DNA of 64,000 bases from Candidatus Heimdallarchaeota archaeon. GTDB taxonomy: Archaea; Asgardarchaeota; Heimdallarchaeia; Heimdallarchaeales; Kariarchaeaceae. The position numbers were made by a program, and so were the translations under genes. The stretch is taken from positions 124,001 to 188,000 of the forward strand of contig JASBSB010000003.1 of assembly GCA_030149205.1 (NCBI GenBank). The letters are read 5' to 3'. Below the pieces are notes generated by a model. The model had not been told where the DNA came from. It did not search any database and was given only the letters and a program-made list of their open reading frames with translations. The number at the start of each line of letters is the position of its first letter. Positions within the stretch are counted from its first letter, which is position 1. Positions 18,732 through 27,750 of the stretch are shown here, one piece after another.

Positions 18732-19463
18732 TCAGGTAAAATTATAATGTTGTTTTTGCCAAGCTGAATGGAATGTCCCAAAGAGCATGAAATAGTAAAT
18801 GTAGAGGGTAAATATCAAACCCAGTGTTGGAAACCAGGAATCTGGTGAATATGTCAACAGAAGCATTAGAACAACACCCAGTACAAAGTGAAACTTATCA
18901 AACAGATTATCAATCTTAGACATTGAAGTAAACGTTAGTGTCGACATCATTAGCAGAGAAATAGTGATAGTTGAAATTGCAATCAGAAAATAGGAGTACC
19001 CAGGGATGAGGTTAAGTGTAAATATGAAAATTGCGGATACAGGAGAAGGCATTCCTGAAAATTGTTTACCCTTACTTTGCATTACAAATCTTGATAACCG
19101 AAATGAAGCCGTTAAAACATACAATCCAGCTGTGATTACACCTATTATTGGGTTAGGTTGTGATAGAATTATGAAAATCGCGGGATAAATTCCAAAAGTC
19201 ATCAAGTCTGCATAGGTATCCATATCAGCCCCAATTTTGTACTTATGTTTGGATTTTCTGGCTAATTTTCCATCAATTGCATCAAAGGATGCACCTAGAA
19301 CTACCAGTCTGGTTAGCCAGATTACTGAATACGTTTCATTAAATATCAGAATTATAGCCCCCACAAATCCAAGTAGAAAGTTCATTGAAGTTGAAAAATA
19401 TGCTAGGACTAACCAACCGTCAACTGTTTTATTAAATATATCAAACTCTTTCTCTAAAATCAT
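18732..19463 (-). CDS. pssA: CDP-archaeol/CDP-diacylglycerol-serine phosphatidyltransferase
   Basis: This 243-residue integral membrane CDP-alcohol phosphatidyltransferase has the full catalytic signature D-G-x2-A-R-x8-G-x3-D-x3-D, seen as DGKLARKSKHKYKIGADMDT followed by YAD. The expected reaction joins serine to CDP-archaeol to give archaetidylserine, the substrate of the decarboxylase encoded just upstream. The ATG overlaps the decarboxylase stop by 4 bp (19460-19463), a strong sign of coupling. Six or so hydrophobic segments follow the motif. Confidence 0.9.
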   Translation of the reverse strand: MILEKEFDIFNKTVDGWLVLAYFSTSMNFLLGFVGAIILIFNETYSVIWLTRLVVLGASFDAIDGKLARKSKHKYKIGADMDTYADLMTFGIYPAIFIILSQPNPIIGVITAGLYVLTASFRLSRFVMQSKGKQFSGMPSPVSAIFIFTLNLIPGYSYFLIAISTITISLLMMSTLTFTSMSKIDNLFDKFHFVLGVVLMLLLTYSPDSWFPTLGLIFTLYIYYFMLFGTFHSAWQKQHYNFT

Positions 19464-20131
19464 TCACTGACCTCAGCAACAACTGTCAAACCTGCATTAA
19501 CCTTATCTCCGACCTTTATTGCAGGATTTATTTTAATCTTATCAGATTGGATGTATAAGTTTGTCTGGCTTCCGAACCTGATGATCCCCATTTTATCCCC
19601 TTGAAGTACTTTTTCTCCTTTCTTCACCCAAGACTCAATTCTCCTTGCAAACGCACCTGTAAGCTGTAGTACATGATAAACGTTTTCCTTTCCTTTTACA
19701 GAAATTAATTGTTGTTCATTTTTTTCTTCCACGTTACCTAAGAATACATTACTATGTTTACCCGGTTTTTGAATAATAGAAATTACTTCCCCTTCAGCTG
19801 GAGCTCGATTTATATGTACATTAAAGGCATTCATTCGTATCGCAATTTTAAGATCATACTGTTTTGGGGCTAGAGATTTAGGAGATGGGTGATTAACTGT
19901 CTCAACTTCAATTACAGTTCCATCTGCTGGAGCATAGAACTTTTTAGGGTTAATAATAATATCTCTTTTTGGGTCTCTAAAAAACCAAATCATGAAAATA
20001 CCAAATCCAACCGCACAAGCTACCACAATCTCTAATATGAGCCTAATATAACCTGAAATGGGGAGAAATAGCACCACAGGAGTAAGTAGAAAGGGAACAA
20101 TTATTCGCAAGGAACGTGGGGCTACTTTCAC
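19460..20131 (-). CDS. asd: archaetidylserine decarboxylase proenzyme (PSD family)
   Basis: This short-form (223 residues) phosphatidylserine decarboxylase-type protein makes archaetidylethanolamine. Two N-terminal hydrophobic helices anchor it. The catalytic part includes FYAPADGTVIEVE, MNAFNVHINRAP and the self-cleavage site IIRFGSQTNLYIQ, where the Ser of GS should become the pyruvoyl group. Length and layout match archaeal and short bacterial enzymes. It is first in the two-gene unit with the serine transferase. About 235 bp separate it from the divergent HMG-CoA synthase operon. Confidence 0.9.
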   Translation of the reverse strand: MKVAPRSLRIIVPFLLTPVVLFLPISGYIRLILEIVVACAVGFGIFMIWFFRDPKRDIIINPKKFYAPADGTVIEVETVNHPSPKSLAPKQYDLKIAIRMNAFNVHINRAPAEGEVISIIQKPGKHSNVFLGNVEEKNEQQLISVKGKENVYHVLQLTGAFARRIESWVKKGEKVLQGDKMGIIRFGSQTNLYIQSDKIKINPAIKVGDKVNAGLTVVAEVSE

Positions 20132-20367
20132 ACTTGCAATTTGTACTGAGGTTATAACAATCTTTTCAAATATGTCTCCTTATTCTGATATCTATTATAT
20201 AATCAGAAAATTCACTTTGCTTAAAAATTTGCATAATTTTGATAATTTTTCAATTTAGAGAGACTAAACACCACGAATTAACAAGTTGGTTTAGAATTAA
20301 ACCTATACAAAAACACTATTAAGACCATAAAAATTATAGGCTTATACTTAAAGAGTAGGAGAGTCGT

Positions 20368-21411
20368 ATGTCTGTCGGAATTGAAGGGTATGGAGTATAC
20401 ATCCCGTATTTTAGGATAACAGTAAAAGAAATTGCGAGAATGTGGAATGATGACCACAAAACCATCTCAAAGGGAATTAATGTTATTGAAAAAGCAGTTC
20501 CTGATATGGATGAAGACACTGCAACTATCAGTGTAAATGCAGCAAGAAATGCATTGAACCATTCAGGCATTGACCCAAAGAATCTCGAAGCTATTTATGT
20601 AGGCAGTGAATCCCACCCTTATGCAGTAAAACCCACAGCTGTTACAGTGGCTGAGGCGATTGGGGCGACTCCTTATATGACAGCGGCAGATTTAGAATTT
20701 GCCTGTAAAGCAGGTACAGCTGGAATGCAGATGGTCTTTGGTTTAGTAAAAGCTAATGAAATAAAATATGGGTTAGCTATTGGAACGGACTGTGCTCAAG
20801 GTAGACCTGGAGATGCACTAGAGTATACTGCAGGAGCTGGTGGTGCAGCTTTCATAATTGGGAATGAAGCACCTATTGCAACATTAGAGGGAATGGCATC
20901 ATTCACAACAGATACCCCAGATTTTTGGAGAAGAGAAGGAGCAAGGTATCCCTCACATGCAGGCAGGTTTACCGGAGAACCCTCATATTTCCGACACACA
21001 ATATCAGCAACTGAGAGATTGTTAAACAAGCTCAATTTGAATGTAGAAGATTTTGACAGAATTTCATTTCATCAACCAAATGGGAGGTTCCCGTTATCAG
21101 CAGCAAAAATTCTAAACATTCCAAGAGAAAAAGTTGAAGACAGCCTTTGTGTCGTAAAAGTTGGCAACACCTATAGTGCGGCATCAATGGTAGGGTTCGC
21201 GAGACAATTGGATCTTGCTAAACCTGGAGAGAGGATTCTTTTGGTAAGTTATGGATCTGGAGCAGGCAGTGACGCATTTTCCTTTGTTGTTACTGACGAG
21301 ATTGAAAACAAAAGAGATAGAGCGGTTTTAGTTGATCAATACATTTCAAGAAGGAAAGAACTGGATTATGCGATGTATGCTAAACACCGTGGAAAATTTG
21401 TAATGGAGTGA
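20368..21411 (+). CDS. hydroxymethylglutaryl-CoA synthase, archaeal type
   Basis: This 347-residue enzyme condenses acetyl-CoA with acetoacetyl-CoA to HMG-CoA, the entry of the mevalonate pathway for isoprenoid lipids. The catalytic Cys is C113 in LEFACKAGTAGMQ, Glu81 lies in GSESHPYAVKPT and the His in ISFHQPNGRFP. ATG at 20368 has a good Shine-Dalgarno (GGAG at 20358-20361). It heads a three-gene operon with thiolase and the DUF35 protein, the arrangement whose products form one complex in methanogens, with DUF35 bridging both enzymes. Confidence 0.96.
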   Translation: MSVGIEGYGVYIPYFRITVKEIARMWNDDHKTISKGINVIEKAVPDMDEDTATISVNAARNALNHSGIDPKNLEAIYVGSESHPYAVKPTAVTVAEAIGATPYMTAADLEFACKAGTAGMQMVFGLVKANEIKYGLAIGTDCAQGRPGDALEYTAGAGGAAFIIGNEAPIATLEGMASFTTDTPDFWRREGARYPSHAGRFTGEPSYFRHTISATERLLNKLNLNVEDFDRISFHQPNGRFPLSAAKILNIPREKVEDSLCVVKVGNTYSAASMVGFARQLDLAKPGERILLVSYGSGAGSDAFSFVVTDEIENKRDRAVLVDQYISRRKELDYAMYAKHRGKFVME

Positions 21412-21416
21412 ATCAA

Positions 21417-22589
21417 ATGAAGCAAAGACAGAAAGTGGCAATTATTGGAACAGGAATGACAGCATTTGGGGACCTCTATGAATACGAAATAACAGATATT
21501 TCTAATCTGGCAATTTTTGAAGCATTAAGGTCGTCAAAAGTATCGAGGAAATTGATAGAATCCCTGTATGTCGGAAATATGGGGTCGAATGTTTTTGAAA
21601 ATCAAGAAAATCTGGGAAATTTAATTTCTACATACTCAGGGATCAAAAGTCCAAGTTTTAAAATTCAGGCAGCTGAGGCATCAGGAGCTGTTGCACTAAG
21701 AACTGCATATAAAAATATTTTATCAGAATCTAAGGACATTGTGATGGTTCTTGGGGTTGAGAAAATGACTGAAACCACAAAACAACCAGAACTACAGCAT
21801 GCCTTGGCAACTGGACTGGATACTATGTGGGAAACCAAAATGGGTGCAACCATGGGTGCATTGTTTGCAATCATGGCAAAGTCACATATGAAAAAATATG
21901 GTACAACACGTGAACAGATCGCACAAGTTGTGGTAAAGAACCACAACAATGGGGCAAAAAACCCAAAAGCACAATTTCACAACAAGTTAACCATAGAGAA
22001 AGTTATGAATTCTAAACCTGTGGCTACCCCTCTAAATCTTTTTGACGCTTGTGCTATGAGTGATGGAGCTGCCTCGGTGATCCTAGCAGCAGAAGATGTG
22101 GCATATTCTTATGATAGTGATCCAATTTTCATAATTGACTCAAAACAAGGATTTGCTCCTATAGCTTTACACCAAAGAGATTCATTAACTGAATTTTCGG
22201 GTACAAAATTCGCCGCTGAAAAACTATACAAAGATCATAGCATCTCGAACAAGGACATCTCGTTTGCTGAGGTTCATGATATATTTAGCATTTCAGAGAT
22301 TATTGCAATTGAGTCTTTGGGTTTGGTTCCTGTAGGAGAAGGAGGTAAAGCCACCGAAGAAGGGGTCACATCACTTGATGGAGAAATTCCAATTAATACA
22401 AGTGGAGGCCTAAAAGCTCGTGGAGCCCCATTAGGAGCTACGGGAATAGCTCAAGCGATTGAAGTTTATGAACAATTTAAGGGGTCTGCTGAAAAAAGAC
22501 AAGTTAAAGACATAAATTATGCGATGTCTCATTCTATGGGTGGTTCAGGGGGAACATCAGTAGTAACTTTGTATGGAAGAGGTAATTAA
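21417..22589 (+). CDS. thiolase-like protein of the mevalonate operon, catalytic residues altered
   Basis: The fold and context are those of archaeal acetoacetyl-CoA thiolase, which passes its product straight to HMG-CoA synthase. ATG 21417 is chosen because GGAG sits 8 bases upstream, although a GTG at 21408 is also in frame. The EVHDIFSISEIIA motif is present and the C-terminus has MGGSGGTSVV. But the usual nucleophile region EAACASG reads QAAEASG, with Glu87 instead of Cys (codon GAG at 21675-21677). The GHP motif reads RGAPLGATG, with Ala337 replacing His. It may therefore be inactive as a thiolase, act structurally in the complex, or use other residues. The start is 6 bp after the HMG-CoA synthase stop. 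Confidence 0.88.
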   Translation: MKQRQKVAIIGTGMTAFGDLYEYEITDISNLAIFEALRSSKVSRKLIESLYVGNMGSNVFENQENLGNLISTYSGIKSPSFKIQAAEASGAVALRTAYKNILSESKDIVMVLGVEKMTETTKQPELQHALATGLDTMWETKMGATMGALFAIMAKSHMKKYGTTREQIAQVVVKNHNNGAKNPKAQFHNKLTIEKVMNSKPVATPLNLFDACAMSDGAASVILAAEDVAYSYDSDPIFIIDSKQGFAPIALHQRDSLTEFSGTKFAAEKLYKDHSISNKDISFAEVHDIFSISEIIAIESLGLVPVGEGGKATEEGVTSLDGEIPINTSGGLKARGAPLGATGIAQAIEVYEQFKGSAEKRQVKDINYAMSHSMGGSGGTSVVTLYGRGN

Positions 22590-22590
22590 T

Positions 22591-22992
22591 ATGGGTGTAG
22601 CACAATCTTGGAGAACTCAATCCTCTCGCTATAGGTTAGCGGGAAGTAAATGTAATGAATGTAAAAACTATTATTTTCCAGTAACAGTTGTCTGTTCTAA
22701 CTGTGAGAGTGATAATCTGGAAGTAATTAACTTCAAAGGAACTGGAAAGTTGGTCGAATGGACAAGAGTTGATGAAGGCGCATCTGGTTTTGACCATGTG
22801 GTGCCTTATTATTTTGCTATCATACAACTAGATGAAGGAGTTAGGCTTTCTGCTCAATTGGTATCTGTGATGGATGAATCAAAAATAACAGATGGGATGC
22901 CAGTAAGGATGACATTTAGAAAACTTATGGAATCAACCAGAGAAGGAATAATTGAATATGGATTCAAGGCTGAACCTGTAAATCCTATCTAA
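22591..22992 (+). CDS. DUF35 OB-fold/zinc-ribbon bridging protein
   Basis: This protein of about 133 residues has a rubredoxin-like zinc ribbon (CNEC and CSNC) followed by an OB fold. In archaea this DUF35 protein holds thiolase and HMG-CoA synthase together and gives them a shared CoA channel. The start is placed at ATG 22591, one base after the thiolase stop and after a GAGGT ribosome site. An in-frame ATG at 22573 lies inside the thiolase gene and lacks such a site. It is the last gene of the operon. Confidence 0.92.
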   Translation: MGVAQSWRTQSSRYRLAGSKCNECKNYYFPVTVVCSNCESDNLEVINFKGTGKLVEWTRVDEGASGFDHVVPYYFAIIQLDEGVRLSAQLVSVMDESKITDGMPVRMTFRKLMESTREGIIEYGFKAEPVNPI

Positions 22993-23125
22993 AAATAGTT
23001 GTTAATAAATTTAAAAATTAATTAACTGGTTTTTATGACTCCCAAGTTTGAATATTAATCTAATTTGGGTTAATAGGAATTATTTGTATTGGTTATATTC
23101 TAAGGATTGTATCTAACAGATATAT

Positions 23126-24220
23126 TCAGTGGGATTTTAAATTAAGAACACCATATCCACTTTTCAGATGCTCAACCTGCAGGTACCTCTCATAAACTTC
23201 AAAGCAATCACAATGGATTTTAGAAATGTGATTCATATTTTGCGTTCCAGAAAATTTCTTTAGGTTTTCTCGGAACAGACTATCACATTTCCCACAGTTC
23301 TGAGGTCCTCTTTCCTTCCCTGCAGCGACTGGATCTGTAATCACTATTACATCCTCACCGACCATCCTCTTAATTTTCTTCGTTACTTCTAACACTGTCC
23401 ATAACCAAGGGGGTCTATATGAACCAGATTGAAACAATTCCTCCATTAAGGTACCTTTACCAATATAACAGGGATTAATTGAGATCCCAGTTACACCTAA
23501 GTCATACATATTCTTGGCTGTTAACAGGGCATCCTTGTATGCTTGGATCTCAGATACAAAAATCGGTTTTAGTAATACATATCCCTTAACCTTTATATCA
23601 TAGCTTTGCAATAAGTTTACAGCTCTCCTAAATTGTTTAAAGCTGTGACCCTTATTGTTTGCTCTTTCATTTATCTCATCGTTGGTTGTTTCCTGTCCAA
23701 TAGCTACAATGAGTTTTTGAGGATCCACAACATCGAGTGTAGATTTAATATGTTTCTTTATGACATACTCACACCTTGTTTCAATGACAATCTCATCGAC
23801 AATTGGTACAAACAACCTTAATAGTTCCTGTTTTGTTTCTGTAGGTAATTCCCAAGGGTCAAGAAAACTACCTGATGTGTAAAATTTAACCGCTCTTAGT
23901 TCGGGGTCTTCTTTTTGTTTTCGTTGAAATATCTCTATTGCATGAGATGGTATCCTTTTGATCATCTCTTCTGTAGGATTATAGGGGTTGTCAGTAGGCA
24001 GCGTACAGAATGAACACCCCCCATGTTTGGCTCTTGCATATTTGCACGCCCTGGTAGGCAAAACCATTGCTAAAGAAGAACCTTGTTTTCCATTACCAAA
24101 ATAATGCTGATCCTTCCAATTAATAATCCTCTCATGTTCTTTTCTGGTTTGATCACTCAGAACTCTTAGGGTTCCAATTTTTTGTGTAATTAGTTTAGAT
24201 TTAGTAAAATCAGCTCTCAT
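23126..24220 (-). CDS. archaeosine synthase beta, radical SAM lyase RaSEA
   Basis: This 364-residue radical SAM protein has cluster cysteines C59, C69 and C72 in CKYARAKHGGCSFC (C-x9-C-x2-C). Downstream are the Elp3-like TIM-barrel motifs KFYTSGSFLDPWE, ETRCEY and AIGQET, and a C-terminal Cys set (NCGKCD, HCDC). RaSEA acts with ArcS to turn the lysine-modified preQ0 base at tRNA position 15 into archaeosine. Its ATG overlaps the arcS stop by 4 bp (24217-24220), which strongly supports the pairing. Confidence 0.9.
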   Translation of the reverse strand: MRADFTKSKLITQKIGTLRVLSDQTRKEHERIINWKDQHYFGNGKQGSSLAMVLPTRACKYARAKHGGCSFCTLPTDNPYNPTEEMIKRIPSHAIEIFQRKQKEDPELRAVKFYTSGSFLDPWELPTETKQELLRLFVPIVDEIVIETRCEYVIKKHIKSTLDVVDPQKLIVAIGQETTNDEINERANNKGHSFKQFRRAVNLLQSYDIKVKGYVLLKPIFVSEIQAYKDALLTAKNMYDLGVTGISINPCYIGKGTLMEELFQSGSYRPPWLWTVLEVTKKIKRMVGEDVIVITDPVAAGKERGPQNCGKCDSLFRENLKKFSGTQNMNHISKIHCDCFEVYERYLQVEHLKSGYGVLNLKSH

Positions 24221-26073
24221 GCAATCACCTCCTCTGGTATGCTCTTGAATTTTGAGTGAACTTTTGCCACTGCACCATTCATTACCCGATTCATTGAATA
24301 ACCGCTTATCAAAGCCTTTCCGATTCCTAAAGGTTTCTCCCTATTTTTTGAATAAATTATAACCTCATCTCCTGGGTTAATTTCCTCTGATGCCTTTGTT
24401 ACACCAACGGAAAACAATGTGCTTCCTTTCAACTCATCACCATCTAGTTCGACCCATGAGATTGAATTTTTATTTGACAACATAAAACAATTAGGAAATA
24501 GTTTAATCCTACCCTCTGAATCATTCCATGAAAGAATTTGACTTTTTCGTTGATAAACTGTAATCGTATAGGGTAATCTCCCTCTAAACATTATGTTTTC
24601 AAGATCTACCTGAAATTCTGACCCATGATTCCATTGTAATAGTGCAATCATTTTTCTAATCCATTTCTGATTCTTCGTTGACTCAAAATTTTGTGAAGAG
24701 TCAGCGCAAACCTTCAATTTATTCAATAATACACTTCTAGCATCTGAGCCAAGTGGAGAATCATCAATCCAACTGACATCCAAGTTAATCTCCTTCTGTA
24801 TTTGCGAGATCATCTTTTGGTAACCTTTCGAAGTATGAGCCAAAATTTTCACATCTTTTGGTACTTTTTTTAACAGATTAACAGCGAACTTTGATGTTAC
24901 ATTGACTTCTAACTCACTCCAATCACCTGAAACTGGTATGTCATAAGAAGATACAGGATATATCGATTCCAATTCTGAGGGAACGAGTCCTAATGGTGAT
25001 GTCAATGACCAAATGCTTATTATGTCTTTCTTTTTTCTGAAAGCCTTGTTTATTAGGCTTTGATATGTCTGGTGGGTTTTAGACAAGTGATATGGCTTTT
25101 TTGATGAACAGGGAACCAGAAGGATGTATTTAATACCCTCTGGGAAGTTGTACCTTTCCAATGTTCTCTTCTGGTATAGTTGGACCGATGGATGAAACAA
25201 TGATTCATCTCCAATAAAATACAGCGGATTTTTCTTGTCTACTGCAAATTTTGATAGATTCAGGGAAGAAAAATCAAATTTTTTGATGAGGGTTGCAACG
25301 GAAGGGTTTGAATGCATATCACGATAAACTCTTTCCCAAAGGTCTCTAACTTTTAAAGTTGATTCAATTAATCTAAAGTCTAAATCTACAAAACTTTGAT
25401 TGATTTTAATGAGAACCTCTGTTTTAAGATCACTCTGCTTAACCATGAAGTCGTCAAATGATAAACCTTGAAATGCTGAAAATGCAGAAACAGAATCATC
25501 TAAAATATCTACACCTAGAGCAACAAGGAGACTCTGAAGACCAACTGATACACCGCCAGGCAAATACAGAGCAATATTGGGGGAAATTAAATTTCTCAAA
25601 TTCATTATTTTCTCAAGAAGAGGTAAGATTGAGTAACTGTTCAAATGACTTGTTCTAAGCGCAAAAATAGATGGATTAAATTTGAGCATCTCTCTTAATA
25701 TGCTTTCAGGAAGAGTGAACGGGTCAAAAATAAAACCAAAGGGAATATTATAATCAATTTTCTCGAGTCTGTCAAGCATTAAATTATATTCAAATTCCAG
25801 AGATTCTTGAAATTCTGGTGCTGGAGCTAATACAGGCGAAATGATTGACCAATGGGGGATTTCATTTAATGGATTAATTTCATTAATATCTAAAGAAACA
25901 ATTTCATTCTCAGCTAAGTATATTTGTGATAAAGAGAGGTCGTCAAGCCTAATCCCATCATTTGTTACTTTGAAAAGCCAAGGTGTTGGTTTTATAGAAC
26001 TGCCTCTAATAGAAAGCTTTCGAACATTACCGTCTTCTTTCTCAATTTGAAAAACCGTCAATAATTCTACCAC
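24217..26073 (-). CDS. arcS: archaeosine synthase alpha ArcS (TGT-like with PUA domain)
   Basis: This 618-residue relative of archaeal tRNA-guanine transglycosylase lacks a full TGT active site. It has the ArcS hallmark PCSSKKPYHLSKTH near residues 319-332, the conserved Pro-Cys-Ser-x-Lys-Pro-Tyr lysine-transfer site. A C-terminal PUA domain for tRNA binding spans about 540-618 (EVIIYSKNREKPLGIGKALI). ArcS adds lysine to preQ0 at tRNA position 15, then RaSEA, encoded directly after it, completes archaeosine. The TGT that inserts preQ0 is not in the window. Confidence 0.92.
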   Translation of the reverse strand: MVELLTVFQIEKEDGNVRKLSIRGSSIKPTPWLFKVTNDGIRLDDLSLSQIYLAENEIVSLDINEINPLNEIPHWSIISPVLAPAPEFQESLEFEYNLMLDRLEKIDYNIPFGFIFDPFTLPESILREMLKFNPSIFALRTSHLNSYSILPLLEKIMNLRNLISPNIALYLPGGVSVGLQSLLVALGVDILDDSVSAFSAFQGLSFDDFMVKQSDLKTEVLIKINQSFVDLDFRLIESTLKVRDLWERVYRDMHSNPSVATLIKKFDFSSLNLSKFAVDKKNPLYFIGDESLFHPSVQLYQKRTLERYNFPEGIKYILLVPCSSKKPYHLSKTHQTYQSLINKAFRKKKDIISIWSLTSPLGLVPSELESIYPVSSYDIPVSGDWSELEVNVTSKFAVNLLKKVPKDVKILAHTSKGYQKMISQIQKEINLDVSWIDDSPLGSDARSVLLNKLKVCADSSQNFESTKNQKWIRKMIALLQWNHGSEFQVDLENIMFRGRLPYTITVYQRKSQILSWNDSEGRIKLFPNCFMLSNKNSISWVELDGDELKGSTLFSVGVTKASEEINPGDEVIIYSKNREKPLGIGKALISGYSMNRVMNGAVAKVHSKFKSIPEEVIA

Positions 26074-26212
26074 TCAGTTAGAGAAATAAACACTGTTATT
26101 GATTTATGATAAAGAACAAATCCAAAACAAAAGTCAGGTGTGAATTTAGAAATTTTGGGACGTGTAACCAAATGATTAATATTCTATAAGCCATTATAAA
26201 TAATAGGCTAGT

Positions 26213-27082
26213 ATGGATATAGAATTTTATGAGGTTCTTGAAGAAGGAAACATGAACCCTAAGGATTCCTTCAATCGGGAAACTGACAAAGTGTATATTG
26301 TCATTGACAACAAAAAAAGAAATATATTTCTTTGGAAAGGCTCGGCAGCAGGAGTCAGATTAAAGTTTATAGGATCTCGTGCGATGGGTGAAAAGAGACA
26401 GGAACTAGGGTTCCATTATCAAATTCATGTATTAGATCAGGATGATGAAAATAATGCGTTTCTCTCTCTTTTTGATGATTCCATTGAGGATTCATCACCT
26501 ACTCACCAACCTAAGATTTTTACGGTTGAGGCAGAGTCTCCCCCTAACCTTGAGGAATTAGCCAAAGCACAAGGTGTTTCAATTGAGGAAGCGACCCGAG
26601 AATTTGAAGCAAATCAAGAACACCTCGAGGGAAAGGTTGCTAGTATGGGTGGAATAAGTAATCGACCAAAACGAACCTTATTAACAGAGTTGGACAGTCC
26701 AGACACCATTCCAGCACCAAAGAAAGAAATACACAAGAAAAAAGAACCTCCCAAACCTCGCAGTTCTCAGAGAGACCTTGTAAAAGAAGCACAAGATATT
26801 ATCAAAGAACTTGGTGACCTAAAGGGATATTCAAGAGAGATGGTTGTCATTGGTGAATTAGTCTATCGGGTAGGACAGGATGGAACAAGTCTTGAAGACT
26901 TAGACACACCATTGGAAGGTATCTTCAAAGTTGATGAGTATGTTCCACGTTTGATTTGTGAATCCGGAAAAGTGAAACTAATTGAATTGCTTAAACAAAC
27001 AGGTTCATCAGATGACCTTGATGAAAAACTTACACAGAACCTCTCTGACCTAACTAGTATGTTTATGATTGAAATCGAATAA
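26213..27082 (+). CDS. gelsolin-domain protein
   Basis: This 289-residue protein has an N-terminal gelsolin/ADF-H-like domain (about 10-95): VYIVIDNKKRNIFLWKGSAA, then a helix and YQIHVLDQDDENNAFLSLFD, the pattern of a gelsolin repeat. A long charged linker rich in Lys, Pro and Glu (about 150-190) leads to an unassigned C-terminal domain (about 195-289). Asgard gelsolin proteins bind and sever actin. Here only one repeat is obvious, so it resembles the single-domain profilin/gelsolin-like regulators of Asgard actin. No actin gene is in the window. Confidence 0.7.
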   Translation: MDIEFYEVLEEGNMNPKDSFNRETDKVYIVIDNKKRNIFLWKGSAAGVRLKFIGSRAMGEKRQELGFHYQIHVLDQDDENNAFLSLFDDSIEDSSPTHQPKIFTVEAESPPNLEELAKAQGVSIEEATREFEANQEHLEGKVASMGGISNRPKRTLLTELDSPDTIPAPKKEIHKKKEPPKPRSSQRDLVKEAQDIIKELGDLKGYSREMVVIGELVYRVGQDGTSLEDLDTPLEGIFKVDEYVPRLICESGKVKLIELLKQTGSSDDLDEKLTQNLSDLTSMFMIEIE

Positions 27083-27156
27083 TAATTTAACATCTAAGTA
27101 AGCTTATCATCATTTACATTAATAAATGAAGAAATATACTAATAGTATAGAGAATA

Positions 27157-27558
27157 ATGTCGGTCAGAGTAAACAAACTTATCGCTGCAGATTTAGCAAA
27201 GGAGCTTAGGTCAATCACCCAAGAAGCAAAAATAGACACTTTAGCAGTTATTACAAAAACAGGTGCAAGAGTTGCTTTCTTCACCAAATCTAGTGCTGAT
27301 GCCTCTGAATTTTCAGCAATCAGTGCATCTCTCCAAAATTCTGGCGCCTTAGCAGTCCAAAAACTTGGGTTAGGAGATACTACAGATATAATGGTAAGGG
27401 GAAAAAATGGTTTTATGATCCTCAGAAATCTAGACAGATTTATCCTAGTTGCGGGTGCAAGAAACATTGAAACTTTTACATCTAGTGCCTCGATATTGGT
27501 AAAGCATGCGCCTAAACTTAACACAATTTTAGAAAACATTCCAGATGACCAATATTAG
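27157..27558 (+). CDS. roadblock/LC7 domain protein
   Basis: This 133-residue single-domain protein has the roadblock pattern: an N-terminal helix, IDTLAVITKTGARVAFF, a long helix (SADASEFSAISASLQNSG), and paired strands ending FILVAGARN. Roadblock proteins dimerise and regulate Ras-like GTPases such as MglA, Arf or Rag. It lies 74 bp after the gelsolin gene on the same strand and is probably co-expressed with it. Confidence 0.85.
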   Translation: MSVRVNKLIAADLAKELRSITQEAKIDTLAVITKTGARVAFFTKSSADASEFSAISASLQNSGALAVQKLGLGDTTDIMVRGKNGFMILRNLDRFILVAGARNIETFTSSASILVKHAPKLNTILENIPDDQY

Positions 27559-27750
27559 CTTTTGTTTTACAAATGTGCTATAAAATCGTAAAAATGTTCA
27601 ACCATATCTCAATTAATGGTGCACTTCTAAAATATGTATGTTGTTAAAATAGATAGATTAGTTTCTTGTGCTAGAGCTTTTATTCTATTAATGTATAATG
27701 AATTATTGGCTTCTCGAGAGTGGAGAACTTAGTTTATTTTGGTGAAAACA

